DNA of 64,000 nt, from assembly GCA_002837195.1 (NCBI GenBank), contig KZ478066.1:1-64000 (forward strand), given 5' to 3'. Shown here in pieces: positions 1-9,100 of this stretch. The notes beneath the pieces are model-generated. The model did no database searches. It worked only from the letters and a program-made list of their open reading frames with translations, and was not told the DNA's origin. A program made the translations under genes and the position numbers. The number at the start of each line of letters is the position of its first letter. Position 1 is the stretch's first letter. Origin of the DNA: Enterobacterales bacterium CwR94 (GTDB lineage Bacteria; Pseudomonadota; Gammaproteobacteria; Enterobacterales; Enterobacteriaceae).

Positions 1-63
1 TGATTTTCAGCTTGTTAACGGATAAAAGAATCAGTGACGTTCTGCGGACGAAAGTTCGTGGGA

Positions 64-163
64 TTTTACGCTGAGGCAAGGCGGCCAGCGAGGCGCGCGA
101 AGGAGCATACGAGGGTATGTGACTGAGCAGCGGGAGCGCAGGCAACGCGGCATCGGCGTAAAA
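64..163. repeat. Imperfect inverted repeat in the 23S-5S rRNA spacer
   Basis: The segment before the 5S gene carries outer arms at 64-77 and 150-163 that match as inverted repeats at 12 of 14 positions. A central hairpin forms around catac/gtatg near 107-119. The whole block could fold as a long rRNA-processing stem. No 23S sequence is recognisable, so the window starts inside the 23S-5S spacer. Similar palindromic blocks occur in spacers of other enterics, but I cannot search for copies here. Confidence 0.6.
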
Positions 164-188
164 GACACAGAACGGCACGAAAAGAATT

Positions 189-308
189 TGCCTGGCGGCT
201 GTAGCGCGGTGGTCCCACCTGACCCCATGCCGAACTCAGAAGTGAAACGCCGTAGCGCCGATGGTAGTGTGGGGTCTCCCCATGCGAGAGTAGGGAACTG
301 CCAGGCAT
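189..308 (+). rRNA. rrf: 5S ribosomal RNA
   Basis: This is a 120-nt gene running from TGCCTGGCGG to CTGCCAGGCAT, and the two ends pair to form helix I. The sequence is almost identical to E. coli 5S rRNA and contains the conserved CCGAACTCAGAAGTGAAACG segment. It is the distal end of an rRNA operon and is followed 100 nt later by tRNA-Asp, as in E. coli rrnH. Confidence 0.97.
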
Positions 309-408
309 CAAATTAAGACCAGCTAATCTGGTCGTGACCTTCCAGTGACGCGGAAAGGGCGAAATACCTGAAATCAGAACGTTAATCTGATATCAGTACA
401 GAATCGGT

Positions 409-485
409 GGAGCGGTAGTTCAGTTGGTTAGAATACCTGCCTGTCACGCAGGGGGTCGCGGGTTCGAGCCCCGTCCGTTCCGCCA
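409..485 (+). tRNA. aspU: tRNA-Asp (anticodon GTC)
   Basis: A 77-nt cloverleaf with encoded CCA. The acceptor arm GGAGCGG pairs with CCGTTCC, the T-loop is GGTTCGAGCC, and the anticodon GTC lies at 443-445. It sits at the distal end of the rRNA operon, as aspU does after E. coli rrnH. The sequence is identical to the tRNA-Asp at 8958-9034. Confidence 0.97.
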
Positions 486-493
486 CTTTATCC

Positions 494-526
494 AGACCCT
501 GACGATAACGTCAGGGTCTTTTTTTT
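494..526 (+). terminator. Rho-independent terminator of the rRNA/tRNA operon
   Basis: A perfect 11-bp stem (AGACCCTGACG / CGTCAGGGTCT) with an ATAA loop is followed directly by eight T residues. It lies 9 nt after the tRNA-Asp CCA end. Confidence 0.93.
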
Positions 527-622
527 GCCTCTGATATTCAAGCCTCTGCAATATTGGTTGTTCCGGTGTTACCGGGCATATCCCCCCCTCTGCCAGAACA
601 TCCCCATCTGAAACTTATCTTG

Positions 623-1528
623 TCACAATGATGAAAAAGGCTGTGTCTTAATATAATCAGTCAGAAAGTCGATAAAGGCACGAATACGGCTACTCACAGC
701 GCGATCGCTATAGTACACCGCACTAAAAGGCATTTCGACGCGCAATGTTTGTTCACGGAACAGTTCAATAAGCCGTCCGTCGGCAATTTCGGTATCCACC
801 ATATAGTCGGACAAGCAAGCAATTCCATTCCCTCCCAGGCACAGTTGCTTGATTGTTTCGCCACTGTTCGAAGAGGGGCCGGGAGGAATGGTGCAAAGCT
901 CTCCGTTCTCCTGCGCGAGCGGCCAGCGGTTTAATCGTTGTGAATCTTCAAAACCAAGACAATCGTGGTGCGCTAATTCATCCACTTGTTGAGGCTGGCC
1001 TCTGCGCGCCAGGTAGTCTGGGGAGCTCACAATTCGTCGATAGCTCATAAACAGCGGCCGCGCGCGCAGTGTTGAATCCGTCAGTTGGCCAGCGCGAATA
1101 GCGATGTCCACCTTACGCTCAATCAAATTAATGAAGTTTTCGGATGAGATAAGTGACAGTTGAATATCAGGATATCGCTCACGAAAAGGTCGGATCATTG
1201 GCATCAACAGGTGCAGAATCACAGGGGTGGATGCATCGATTCGCAATTGACCGCGTGGTGTTTGCTGATACTCCATCAGTTCACTTTCTGCCGCACCGAG
1301 CTCTTGTAAAAGGGACTGAACACGCCGGAAATAAACGTCCCCTTCTTGTGTCAGGCTCAACTGCCGCGTAGTACGAGTGAGTAAGGGGACGCCGAGTTTC
1401 TCTTCTAACTTTTTTACCGTCCGACTGACCACTGAGTTCGCCATCATGAGCTGTTCCGCAGCCCGGCTAAAACTGCCGTTTTCAACCACTGCGACGAAGA
1501 TGCGTAATTCATCAGAGCTCGCTTTCAT
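623..1528 (-). CDS. yafC: LysR-family transcriptional regulator YafC
   Basis: A 301-residue LysR-type regulator with an N-terminal winged helix-turn-helix (about residues 5-64, [12 protein letters not shown]... [13 protein letters not shown]) and a periplasmic-binding-like effector domain. It closely resembles E. coli YafC, including the segments SNSGET.KQLCL and [12 protein letters not shown], and occupies the same position after tRNA-Asp. I chose the ATG at 1528 because GGAG lies 6 nt upstream; a longer in-frame ORF reaches 1564. It is divergent from the MFS gene at 1631, so it probably regulates that gene. The effector is unknown. Confidence 0.93.
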   Translation of the reverse strand: MKASSDELRIFVAVVENGSFSRAAEQLMMANSVVSRTVKKLEEKLGVPLLTRTTRQLSLTQEGDVYFRRVQSLLQELGAAESELMEYQQTPRGQLRIDASTPVILHLLMPMIRPFRERYPDIQLSLISSENFINLIERKVDIAIRAGQLTDSTLRARPLFMSYRRIVSSPDYLARRGQPQQVDELAHHDCLGFEDSQRLNRWPLAQENGELCTIPPGPSSNSGETIKQLCLGGNGIACLSDYMVDTEIADGRLIELFREQTLRVEMPFSAVYYSDRAVSSRIRAFIDFLTDYIKTQPFSSL

Positions 1529-1630
1529 TATTGCTCCATGGGCAAAATTTAATTGAGATTGCATGTCTTTTTGCTATTAAAGCATCAGTCCATACTGAGC
1601 GCCATAGAATGATTCTCTGGAGCTTATAGT

Positions 1631-2806
1631 ATGCCACTCGCTTTACTGGCGCTGACCATCAGCGCATTCGCCATCGGGACAACCGAATTTGTTATTGTAG
1701 GATTAGTGCCCACCATTGCTGAACAGTTAGGTGTTTCACTGCCATCAGCCGGTTTATTAGTTTCTATCTATGCGCTAGGGGTCGCTGTGGGGGCGCCTGT
1801 ATTAACGGCTCTCACCGGAAAGTTGCCGCGCAAAACATTGCTTGTGGCGTTAATGGCACTGTTCACCATTGGAAATGTGGTGGCATGGCTGGCACCGGGT
1901 TACGAAACTCTGGTGATTGCTCGCTTACTGACGGGGCTGGCACACGGTGTGTTCTTCTCAGTGGGCACAACCATTGCAACAAGCCTGGTTTCGAAAGAAA
2001 AAGCAGCCTCAGCGATTGCCATTATGTTTGGTGGCCTAACGGTGGCACTGGTTACCGGTGTTCCTCTCGGGACCTTTATTGGGCAGCACTTCGGCTGGCG
2101 GGAAACCTTTCTCGCGGTTGCCATGATTGGCGTGATAGCGCTGATAGCGACACTGATTTTAGTGCCTGGCGGCATCGCAGGGCGGGCAAGTGCAAGCCTT
2201 AAGTCTCAGTTACAGGTAGTTACTCACCCAAGACTGCTGATGATTTATGCCATCACTGCATTGGGCTATGGCGGTGTGTTTACCGCGTTCACCTTTCTGG
2301 CGCCGATGATGCAAGAGTTAGCGGGTTTCTCACCGGCAGCCGTGAGCTGGATCTTACTGGGATATGGGGTGGCCGTTGCGATTGGCAATATTTGGGGCGG
2401 TCGTCTGGCCGATCGCTGGGGCGCACCGAAAGCGCTAACGCTGATCTTTGTTGCTCTGGCGCTGTTATTAATGGTGTTTCAATTCACAAGCAGCCACACC
2501 TGGTTGGCGTTAGTGACCGTGTTGGTGATGGGGGTCTTTGCGTTTGGCAATGTGCCAGGCTTACAGGTTTATGTGGTGCAAAAAGCTGAGCACTACACCC
2601 CGCATGCTGTCGATGTTGCTTCCGGATTAAACATCGCAGCCTTCAACGTTGGCATTGCGCTGGGTTCCGTGATTGGAGGACAAATTGTCAGTCATTATGG
2701 CTTGTCGCAAACCCCGTGGGTGGGGGCCGTTATTGTTCTTGGTGCTTTACTGCTGCTTGGCATGAGTCGCCGAATGGATAATCGCCTGCAGCCCGCACTA
2801 AGCTAA
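1631..2806 (+). CDS. MFS transporter, DHA1 (AraJ/YdhP-like) efflux family
   Basis: A 391-residue inner-membrane protein with about 12 hydrophobic helices. It has the DHA1 signature near the N-terminus (FAIGTTEFVIVGLVPTIA) and a basic loop after helix 2 (GKLPRKT). It resembles the AraJ/YdhP group of sugar or drug exporters, whose substrates are mostly uncertain. GGAG lies 8 nt before the ATG. It is transcribed away from yafC across a 102-nt gap, the usual arrangement of a LysR regulator and its target. E. coli has dkgB rather than a transporter next to yafC, so this gene is a local difference. Confidence 0.85.
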   Translation: MPLALLALTISAFAIGTTEFVIVGLVPTIAEQLGVSLPSAGLLVSIYALGVAVGAPVLTALTGKLPRKTLLVALMALFTIGNVVAWLAPGYETLVIARLLTGLAHGVFFSVGTTIATSLVSKEKAASAIAIMFGGLTVALVTGVPLGTFIGQHFGWRETFLAVAMIGVIALIATLILVPGGIAGRASASLKSQLQVVTHPRLLMIYAITALGYGGVFTAFTFLAPMMQELAGFSPAAVSWILLGYGVAVAIGNIWGGRLADRWGAPKALTLIFVALALLLMVFQFTSSHTWLALVTVLVMGVFAFGNVPGLQVYVVQKAEHYTPHAVDVASGLNIAAFNVGIALGSVIGGQIVSHYGLSQTPWVGAVIVLGALLLLGMSRRMDNRLQPALS

Positions 2807-2821
2807 GTCAATTTTAATTGT

Positions 2822-2851
2822 GTGCCGTTTCATTTGCTTACGTAACGGCAC
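2822..2851 (+). other. Stem-loop after the MFS gene
   Basis: The arms GTGCCGTT and AACGGCAC are separated by a 14-nt loop, 16 nt after the MFS stop codon. No T-tract follows, so it is either a weak terminator or an mRNA 3'-end structure. Confidence 0.5.
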
Positions 2852-2936
2852 GCAGAATCCCGCACTGCGCATTGCATCTCGCAATGAAAATCCTATAACT
2901 TAAGAAGGATAATTCGAGGATAAGGTATTACTGGGC

Positions 2937-3740
2937 GTGCGAAAAAAGACCTATGCCATGCGATATACAGCAGGACAACCCGTTGAGCGGATTTTTCCGC
3001 CTGCGTCGATGCTGCATGTAGGTCAGGCACTTCCTGCGGGTGAACCTTTGCCGATGCAGGATACATTGCGCATATTGGTCTGGAATATCTTCAAGCAACA
3101 ACGCGCTGACTGGATGTCAGTGTTGCAGAATTTTGGTAAAGACGCTCACCTGGTGCTGTTGCAGGAAGCGCAAACCACACCTGAACTGATCCAGTTCGCC
3201 ACCACGCATTATCTGGCTGCCGACCAGGTTCCCGCTTTTGTTTTACCCCAACATCCTTCAGGCGTGATGACGCTGGCCGCTGCCCATCCTGTTTATTGCT
3301 GCCCATTGCGCGAGCGTGAACCTTTGCTGCGTTTGGCGAAGTCCGCATTAGTCACCGCATATCCTTTACCCGATGCGCAGACGTTAATGGTCGTGAATAT
3401 TCATGCTGTGAACTTCAGTCTGGGGATTGATGTTTACAGCAAGCAATTAGGACCGATTGGGGATCAAATCACGCATCATGAGGGGCCTGTCATTATGGCG
3501 GGTGACTTCAACGCCTGGAGTCGACAGCGCATCAATGCCTTATATCGCTTTGCACGCGAAATGGGGCTGCGTGAGGTTCGCTTTACCGATGATCATCGCC
3601 GCAAAGCCTTTGGCCGCCCTCTGGATTTCGTTTTTTACAGCGGCATGAGTGTGTGTGAGGCTTCTGTGTTGGTCACGCGTGCTTCAGATCATAATCCGCT
3701 ACTCGTTGAGTTTAAGCCCGGCAAGCCTACGCTTCTTTGA
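2937..3740 (+). CDS. yafD: Endonuclease/exonuclease/phosphatase-family protein YafD
   Basis: A 267-residue protein, against 266 in E. coli YafD, and highly similar along its whole length. EEP-fold motifs are visible: [15 protein letters not shown] (metal-binding Glu), MAGDFNAWS, and [11 protein letters not shown] at the C-terminus. The family hydrolyses phosphodiester or phosphomonoester bonds, but the physiological substrate of YafD is not established. The start is GTG at 2937, giving a [11 protein letters not shown]-terminus that matches E. coli. The Shine-Dalgarno is poor, and an ATG at 2958 is an alternative. It is followed by yafE in the same direction. Confidence 0.93.
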   Translation: MRKKTYAMRYTAGQPVERIFPPASMLHVGQALPAGEPLPMQDTLRILVWNIFKQQRADWMSVLQNFGKDAHLVLLQEAQTTPELIQFATTHYLAADQVPAFVLPQHPSGVMTLAAAHPVYCCPLREREPLLRLAKSALVTAYPLPDAQTLMVVNIHAVNFSLGIDVYSKQLGPIGDQITHHEGPVIMAGDFNAWSRQRINALYRFAREMGLREVRFTDDHRRKAFGRPLDFVFYSGMSVCEASVLVTRASDHNPLLVEFKPGKPTLL

Positions 3741-3805
3741 GGTTGAATGGCCTGCCGTTTCGGCAGGCTAAACCCCTGCCATCATGAAGATAAAGGAGCG
3801 TTTCA

Positions 3806-4576
3806 ATGACTTCTTCCAGTCACCACGACAACATTAATAAACAGTTTGGTGAGCAAGCCAGTTTATATCTGTCGAGCAAGGTTCACGCGCAGGGGCCGGA
3901 TTTGCAGAAATTAGGTGAATGCCTCTCAACGCTGCCCAATGCCCGCGTATTGGATATGGGCTGTGGAGGAGGGCATGCCAGTTTCGCGGCTGCGGCACAA
4001 GTGGCTGAAGTGGTTGCTTATGATCTCTCAGCGCAGATGCTCTCTGTTGTTGCTCAAGCCGCGAAAGAGAAAGGAATCAAAAATATCTCGACTGAGCAAG
4101 GTTATGCGGAGCATTTGCCGTTCACCGATGGAGAGTTTGATGTCGTTATCAGTCGTTACTCAGCGCATCACTGGCATGATGTGGGGAAGGCGATGCGTGA
4201 GGTGAAGCGAGTGCTGAAGCCGGGAGGTAAGGTGATTTTTATGGATGTCAGTGCCGCGGGACACCCGGTATTGGACATTTATCTGCAGACTGTTGAAGCA
4301 CTGAGAGACACTTCGCATGTGCGTGACTACGCGCCGGGCGAGTGGCTGCAAATGTTCACCGAAGCAGGATTACGCATCAACGCTGTCAGTCAGGATCGCT
4401 TAGTGCTGGAGTTTGGTAGTTGGATAGCGCGAATGCGTACACCCGATGCATTGGTGCAGGGAATTCGGGCCTACCAGCAAACGGTGAGTGATGAAGTCCG
4501 CCGCTATTTTGATGTGCAGCCCGACGGCAGTTTTACAACGGATACCATCTTTATTGAGGCCACCAAAACAGCATAA
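3806..4576 (+). CDS. yafE: SAM-dependent methyltransferase YafE
   Basis: A 256-residue class I methyltransferase. The SAM-binding motif I is VLDMGCGGGHASF (about residues 49-61). Motifs II/III follow around EQGYAEHLPFTDGEFDVV, and the later LKPGGKVIFMD is typical of the UbiE/Methyltransf_11 group. AAGGAG lies 7 nt before the ATG. It is the last gene of the yafD-yafE pair and ends at a strong terminator. E. coli YafE is annotated as a methyltransferase with an undefined substrate. Confidence 0.9.
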   Translation: MTSSSHHDNINKQFGEQASLYLSSKVHAQGPDLQKLGECLSTLPNARVLDMGCGGGHASFAAAAQVAEVVAYDLSAQMLSVVAQAAKEKGIKNISTEQGYAEHLPFTDGEFDVVISRYSAHHWHDVGKAMREVKRVLKPGGKVIFMDVSAAGHPVLDIYLQTVEALRDTSHVRDYAPGEWLQMFTEAGLRINAVSQDRLVLEFGSWIARMRTPDALVQGIRAYQQTVSDEVRRYFDVQPDGSFTTDTIFIEATKTA

Positions 4577-4602
4577 AAAAAGCCGCGTTAGCGGCTTTTT
4601 TT
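4574..4602. terminator. Bidirectional terminator between yafE and mltD
   Basis: The stem GCCGC-GTTA-GCGGC is flanked by an A-run on the left and a T-run on the right. It can therefore end yafE transcripts on the plus strand and mltD transcripts on the minus strand. Confidence 0.85.
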
Positions 4603-4610
4603 GACAGCGA

Positions 4611-5993
4611 TTAACTGTCTGGGTTGTTGCTGTTGCTCACGAACAGCGTCAACTTATCACCTGGCTGAATGTGGCGTGAAACTGACGTGTTCCAACGCTG
4701 CACATCTTTGATACCAACACCATGCCGTTTTGCAATGCTGGCCAGGGAATCCCCTTTCCGCACGCGATACGTAATGTTGTTGTTCGATGCCAGGCGCGTT
4801 GATGCTTTGGTTGCGCCCGTTGTTAGTGTTTGTCCTGGCTTGATGCTCACGCCACGAAGGTTATTCGCGGTTTGCAGCGTCTTCACTGACACACCCATAC
4901 GTTTTGCAATGGCGGACAGTGTGTCACCGTTACGCACAGTGTAACTGCTACCCGAACTGCTGATGCCATTTTTCGCGAGTTGCACCGGCTGAACAGCAGC
5001 AATATCACCGGTAGCTAACGAATTGCGTAACTTTGCCACGTTGGACTTAGGCACCATGATGTAGTGCGGACCATTCGGTGCAGTTCTGCCTTTCGTGTAG
5101 CCGGAGTTGAAGCTCTTCATTTTATTCAGTGACATACCCGCCATTTCAGCGGCTTGTGTCAACTCAATTTGCTGACCCACTTCAACACGCGCCAGTGCAC
5201 GGCTTTCATTCGGTGTTGGCAAACGCACGCCATAGCGTTTGTTATGTTTAAGGATTTCTCCCAGTGCCAACATTTTCGGTACATACACTGTGGTTTCGCG
5301 CGGCAATGACAGGTTCCAGAAATCCGTTGGAAGACCTTTCGCCTTATTGGCTTTCATTGCATTCAGGACGCGCCCTTCACCGCTGTTATAGGCTGCGACA
5401 GTGAGTAACCAGTCGCCATCAAACATGCGATTCAAACGTTCCATCATATCCATGGCAACTTTGGTGGACGCAACAATGTCGCGGCGACCGTCATACCATT
5501 GGTTCTGCTTCAAACCGTAGTTTCGCCCCGTCGACGGAATAATCTGCCAAATGCCAGCGGCGTTTGCTGCAGATGTTGCGTGGGGGTCAAAAGCGCTCTC
5601 CACTATGGGTAGTAGTACCAGTTCCATCGGCATATCACGTTTCTTGATTTGCTCGACAATCCAGTACATATACGGCTCTGCCCGTAATGTTACATCGTGG
5701 AGATAGCTCTTATTCTTTAAATATTTTTGTTTCTGTTCGCGTATCCGGTTGTTTTCCGGAACCTTCATCTTCAGCTCGTCGCTAATGAACTTCCACAAGT
5801 CGCGCTTCTGCGCAACATCGGTTCCATCATCCTGCCATCGAGGAGAAAGAAGAACCTCTGTGTACTCATCGTTTTCACTTTGACTTGCCGAAGACAAACT
5901 CTGTGCATGCTGTTCAGGGATGTTGGTGTCATGCTTCGACGCCTGACAACCCACCAGCAACACGGAGGCGAGAAGTATCGCTTTAGCCTTCAT
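4611..5993 (-). CDS. mltD: Membrane-bound lytic murein transglycosylase D
   Basis: A 460-residue outer-membrane lipoprotein that cleaves peptidoglycan glycan strands with formation of 1,6-anhydroMurNAc. The signal peptide ends in lipobox LVGC (Cys16). The transglycosylase (SLT) domain, about residues 110-230, has the catalytic Glu132 in LLPIVESAFDPHA and the later motifs GIWQIIPSTG and AAYNSGEGRV. Two C-terminal LysM repeats (YTVRNGDTLSAIAKRMGV and YRVRKGDSLASIAKRHGV) bind peptidoglycan. E. coli MltD is 452 residues. The gene is divergent in function from, but adjacent to, gloB as in E. coli. The Shine-Dalgarno is weak. Confidence 0.96.
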   Translation of the reverse strand: MKAKAILLASVLLVGCQASKHDTNIPEQHAQSLSSASQSENDEYTEVLLSPRWQDDGTDVAQKRDLWKFISDELKMKVPENNRIREQKQKYLKNKSYLHDVTLRAEPYMYWIVEQIKKRDMPMELVLLPIVESAFDPHATSAANAAGIWQIIPSTGRNYGLKQNQWYDGRRDIVASTKVAMDMMERLNRMFDGDWLLTVAAYNSGEGRVLNAMKANKAKGLPTDFWNLSLPRETTVYVPKMLALGEILKHNKRYGVRLPTPNESRALARVEVGQQIELTQAAEMAGMSLNKMKSFNSGYTKGRTAPNGPHYIMVPKSNVAKLRNSLATGDIAAVQPVQLAKNGISSSGSSYTVRNGDTLSAIAKRMGVSVKTLQTANNLRGVSIKPGQTLTTGATKASTRLASNNNITYRVRKGDSLASIAKRHGVGIKDVQRWNTSVSRHIQPGDKLTLFVSNSNNPDS

Positions 5994-6063
5994 GTGTGTG
6001 TCAACAGTTGCTTAAAAGACGAGCAATGATACTGACTGCTCCCTCGAAGTACAACCTTTTTCA

Positions 6064-6819
6064 CTAAAATTCGTCTTTCTTGCGGCGTAATGCGGAAAAA
6101 ATCTCCCATAAGGCGTCTGGCGGCGAGTTGAAGCCTAATTTTCTTTGTAATTCATGATCATGAGTTCTAAGAAAGAGATTGATTTTACGCTCTTTTTCCA
6201 GGGTTGAGGGCAGTGAAACCTGCTGTTTTGCCCGTAACTGCTTAATTTCGTGGTAATAGGCGCTAATTGCCTTGTCTTCGGGCAGAATCGCATTAGCAAA
6301 CTTCATATTTGAAAGGGTGTACTCATGGCCACAACAAATTAACGTTTCGGCGGGAAGTAAATTAATTTCTTGAAATGCATTAAACATTTGCTCAGCAGTG
6401 CCTTCAAATAAACGTCCGCAGCCACCTGAAAACAGCGTATCGCCACAAAAAAGATAAGGGTTGCTGTAATATGCGACGTGTCCGAGCGTGTGCCCTGGCG
6501 TGGCGATAATCTGGAATGTTGTCCCCAGAAGCGTGATGTTATCGCCAGGATTAACGATGATCGTTGCACCTTTGTCTGCCGTTTCTGGCGGGCCATAAAC
6601 ATCAAGGGCGGGAAATTGCTGGCGCAATGCGTCAACGCCACCGACATGATCGTGATGATGATGGGTGAGTAAAATCGCTGCGGGTTGCCACTGATTGGCC
6701 GCGAGAGTCTCAAGGACAGGAGCCGCTTCGCCGGGATCAATAATCAGACAGCGTCCCTCAAGATCACTCAGGGTCCAGATGTAGTTATCGGTAAATGCAG
6801 GAATACTGGTAAGATTCAT
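6064..6819 (-). CDS. gloB: Hydroxyacylglutathione hydrolase (glyoxalase II)
   Basis: A 251-residue metallo-beta-lactamase-fold enzyme, the same length as E. coli GloB. It hydrolyses S-lactoylglutathione to lactate and glutathione in methylglyoxal detoxification. The metal-binding motif [10 protein letters not shown] (His53, His55, Asp57, His58) and the downstream motifs GHTLGH and [13 protein letters not shown] are present. I chose the ATG at 6819 because AGGAGG lies just upstream and the N-terminus [15 protein letters not shown] is canonical. It is divergent from yafS (37 nt apart). Confidence 0.96.
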   Translation of the reverse strand: MNLTSIPAFTDNYIWTLSDLEGRCLIIDPGEAAPVLETLAANQWQPAAILLTHHHHDHVGGVDALRQQFPALDVYGPPETADKGATIIVNPGDNITLLGTTFQIIATPGHTLGHVAYYSNPYLFCGDTLFSGGCGRLFEGTAEQMFNAFQEINLLPAETLICCGHEYTLSNMKFANAILPEDKAISAYYHEIKQLRAKQQVSLPSTLEKERKINLFLRTHDHELQRKLGFNSPPDALWEIFSALRRKKDEF

Positions 6820-6856
6820 TTTGACCTCCAGGGCGATAAAACAAAGATGGTAAAGC

Positions 6857-7576
6857 ATGAAGCCAGCGAAGACACGCCAAATTCTGACGCCGCCTTTAAC
6901 ATGGGATGCCATGACGGGCGGAGAAAATTATCGGGAATCTCTGACGCTCCAGTTGCAGCCAATGCTGGCGAAAATGTATGGCTTTCATCTACTCAAGGTG
7001 GGCGCGCTCAGTGCGCAGATTGACACCAGTGCGTGTGCTATTTCACATCAGGTGAATGTCGCAGATAGCGGTGAGGAGCTGCAGGTAAAAGCGGAGATCA
7101 CCCGCTTGCCGTTCGAATCGAAATCCGTTGATGCCTGTCTATTGGCCCATACTTTGGGCTGGAGCAGTGATCCCCATGCGGTACTGCGCGAAGTGGATCG
7201 CGTGCTGATAGACGATGGCTGGATCATGGTCAGTGGTTTCCACCTCGCCAGTCTGCTGGGACCGGGAAAGTGCGTGCCGCTTTTGCGCCAACGCGCCCCC
7301 TGGAATAGCCGGATGTTTAGCCAGATGCGCCTAATGGATTGGCTAAATTTACTCAATTATGAGGTGATTTTCCGCAGCCGATTCCAGGTACTGCCCTGGC
7401 ACCGCCAGGGCGGCAAAATGATCAGTACGCATTTACCCGCATTGGGATGTCAGCAACTGATTGTGGCGCGCAAACGCACCTTTCCTGTTATCCGAACACC
7501 CGCCATGCGGCTGGCGGCGAAAACACCGATCCGGGCGGTCGTCAGCGCAACCCGCCAATGCCGGGAAAAAAGTTAA
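6857..7576 (+). CDS. yafS: Methyltransferase-domain protein YafS
   Basis: A 239-residue relative of E. coli YafS (240). It has a degenerate SAM-methyltransferase fold: KVGALSA replaces the usual glycine-rich loop, while [27 protein letters not shown] and [10 protein letters not shown] remain. It shares conserved blocks such as PWNSRMF and ARKRT with the E. coli protein. The function is unknown. It lies between gloB and rnhA in the conserved order, and its last 4 nt overlap the end of the convergent rnhA. Confidence 0.9.
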   Translation: MKPAKTRQILTPPLTWDAMTGGENYRESLTLQLQPMLAKMYGFHLLKVGALSAQIDTSACAISHQVNVADSGEELQVKAEITRLPFESKSVDACLLAHTLGWSSDPHAVLREVDRVLIDDGWIMVSGFHLASLLGPGKCVPLLRQRAPWNSRMFSQMRLMDWLNLLNYEVIFRSRFQVLPWHRQGGKMISTHLPALGCQQLIVARKRTFPVIRTPAMRLAAKTPIRAVVSATRQCREKS

Positions 7577-8040
7577 CCTTCGGCGTTGTAGCCCACATCC
7601 TGCGCCGTTGGGTGATTGGCTGCCTCGCGCGCCAGTTCATCACAACGCTCGTTTTCAGGATGGCCAGCGTGGCCTTTTACCCACTCCCATTTGATCTCAT
7701 GGTGTGACAGGGCGCTGTCCAGACGTTTCCATAAATCGACATTTTTAACCGGCTTTTTATCTGCCGTTTTCCAACCGCGCTTTTTCCAGTTATGGATCCA
7801 ACTGGTGATGCCCTGACGAACATATTGGCTGTCTGTACTCAGTACGACGCTGCAAGGTTCGCTTAAGGCTTCGAGTGCAACAATGGCCGCCATCATCTCC
7901 ATGCGATTGTTGGTGGTCAGCGTAAAACCTGCGCTAAAGGTTTTTTCATGCTGGCGGTAGCGTAAAATCGCGCCATAGCCGCCGGGCCCCGGATTCCCTA
8001 AACATGAGCCATCGGTGAAAATTTCTACCTGTTTCATCAT
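7573..8040 (-). CDS. rnhA: Ribonuclease HI
   Basis: A 155-residue enzyme that degrades the RNA of RNA-DNA hybrids. The catalytic carboxylates are visible at Asp10 (IFTDGSC), Glu48 (NNRMEMMA), Asp70 (STDSQYV) and Asp134, with the loop His in [17 protein letters not shown] chose the ATG at 8040 because it gives the exact E. coli length; the open frame extends upstream to 8151. It is divergent from dnaQ, with only 52 nt between start codons, so the two promoters overlap as in E. coli. Confidence 0.97.
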   Translation of the reverse strand: MMKQVEIFTDGSCLGNPGPGGYGAILRYRQHEKTFSAGFTLTTNNRMEMMAAIVALEALSEPCSVVLSTDSQYVRQGITSWIHNWKKRGWKTADKKPVKNVDLWKRLDSALSHHEIKWEWVKGHAGHPENERCDELAREAANHPTAQDVGYNAEG

Positions 8041-8092
8041 CTCTGGTAGACTTCCCTTAGAGAAAACGCCAAGTCTGACATAAACGAGAGCT

Positions 8093-8824
8093 ATGAGCAC
8101 AGCAATAACGCGCCAGATTGTCCTGGATACAGAAACCACCGGTATGAACATGGTGGGCGCCCACTATGAAGGTCACCGAATCATTGAGATTGGTGCCGTC
8201 GAAGTGGTTAACCGTCGTTTGACGGGCAATAACTTTCATATGTATCTGAAGCCTGACCGCCTGGTCGATCCTGAGGCGTTTGGCGTTCACGGTATTGCCG
8301 ATGAGTTCTTAGCCGATAAGCCAACATTCAGTGAGATCGCTGACGAGTTTCTGGACTACATTCGCGGTGCTGAACTGGTCATCCATAACGCTTCGTTTGA
8401 TATCGGCTTTATGGATTATGAGTTTCAGATGCTGAATCGTGGGGTGCCGAAAACCGACACCTTCTGTAAAGTGACCGACAGCCTGGCGATGGCGCGCAAG
8501 ATGTTTCCCGGCAAGCGCAACAGCCTCGATGCACTGTGTTCACGTTACGAAATTGATAACAGCAAGCGTACGCTGCACGGCGCATTACTGGATGCCGAGA
8601 TTCTGGCCGAAGTTTTTCTCACCATGACTGGTGGCCAAACATCGTTAACGTTCTCAATGGAAGGTGATCAGCAAAACAGTGCCGAGGGTGAGACGATCCA
8701 TCGCATTGTTCGTCCTGCTTCGGGCTTGCGGGTGGTCAGTGCCAGTGACGCGGAAATATCAGCCCATGAATCTCGTCTGGACATCGTTATGAAAAAGGGC
8801 GGCAGCTGCCTGTGGCGCGCATAA
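8093..8824 (+). CDS. dnaQ: DNA polymerase III epsilon subunit (3'-5' proofreading exonuclease)
   Basis: A 243-residue protein, the same length as E. coli DnaQ. It is the proofreading subunit of the replicase core (alpha-epsilon-theta). The DEDDh exonuclease motifs are present: Exo I LDTETTG (Asp12, Glu14), Exo [12 protein letters not shown], and Exo [13 protein letters not shown] (His162, Asp167). The clamp-binding segment QTSLTF follows, and the C-terminal alpha-binding tail ends in GGSCLWRA. It is divergent from rnhA. Confidence 0.98.
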   Translation: MSTAITRQIVLDTETTGMNMVGAHYEGHRIIEIGAVEVVNRRLTGNNFHMYLKPDRLVDPEAFGVHGIADEFLADKPTFSEIADEFLDYIRGAELVIHNASFDIGFMDYEFQMLNRGVPKTDTFCKVTDSLAMARKMFPGKRNSLDALCSRYEIDNSKRTLHGALLDAEILAEVFLTMTGGQTSLTFSMEGDQQNSAEGETIHRIVRPASGLRVVSASDAEISAHESRLDIVMKKGGSCLWRA

Positions 8825-8899
8825 CAGTTTGAAAATCACCCTGAAAATGGCTGTTGAGTTGAAAAAAGCGGCAAACGATTTTTTTCGCGTAAAAAAGCA

Positions 8900-8928
8900 T
8901 TGACGGGTAATGTGACGATCCGTAATAT
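8900..8928 (+). promoter_or_regulatory. Sigma-70 promoter of the second tRNA-Asp
   Basis: TTGACG (8900-8905) and TAATAT (8923-8928) are separated by exactly 17 bp. An A/T-rich stretch upstream could act as an UP element. A GC-rich discriminator follows, as expected for a stringently controlled stable-RNA promoter. The tRNA begins 29 nt later. Confidence 0.85.
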
Positions 8929-8957
8929 TCGCCTCGTTCCCGACGGGGGACAAGCGC

Positions 8958-9034
8958 GGAGCGGTAGTTCAGTTGGTTAGAATACCTGCCTGTCACGCAG
9001 GGGGTCGCGGGTTCGAGCCCCGTCCGTTCCGCCA
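8958..9034 (+). tRNA. aspV: tRNA-Asp (anticodon GTC)
   Basis: A 77-nt gene identical to the tRNA-Asp at 409-485, with encoded CCA. Its place directly after dnaQ matches aspV in E. coli. It is monocistronic, with its own promoter and terminator. The large accessory purine cluster begins right behind it. Confidence 0.97.
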
Positions 9035-9042
9035 AAATTAAG

Positions 9043-9071
9043 AAAGGCCGATTCTCAGGAATCGGCCTTTT
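9043..9071 (+). terminator. Terminator after tRNA-Asp
   Basis: The stem AAAGGCCGATT / AATCGGCCTTT is followed by T residues, 9 nt after the tRNA. The A-run on its left side may let it act on the convergent permease transcript too. Confidence 0.88.
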
Positions 9072-9100
9072 GTCGTTTACGCGCTTGTCACCTGACAGTA

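Noticed and set aside
31-316. Open frames across the 5S region
   Set aside because: They overlap the 5S rRNA and its spacer and have no coding character.
6339-6740. 133-codon open frame inside gloB
   Set aside because: It is an out-of-frame shadow of the clearly conserved gloB coding sequence.
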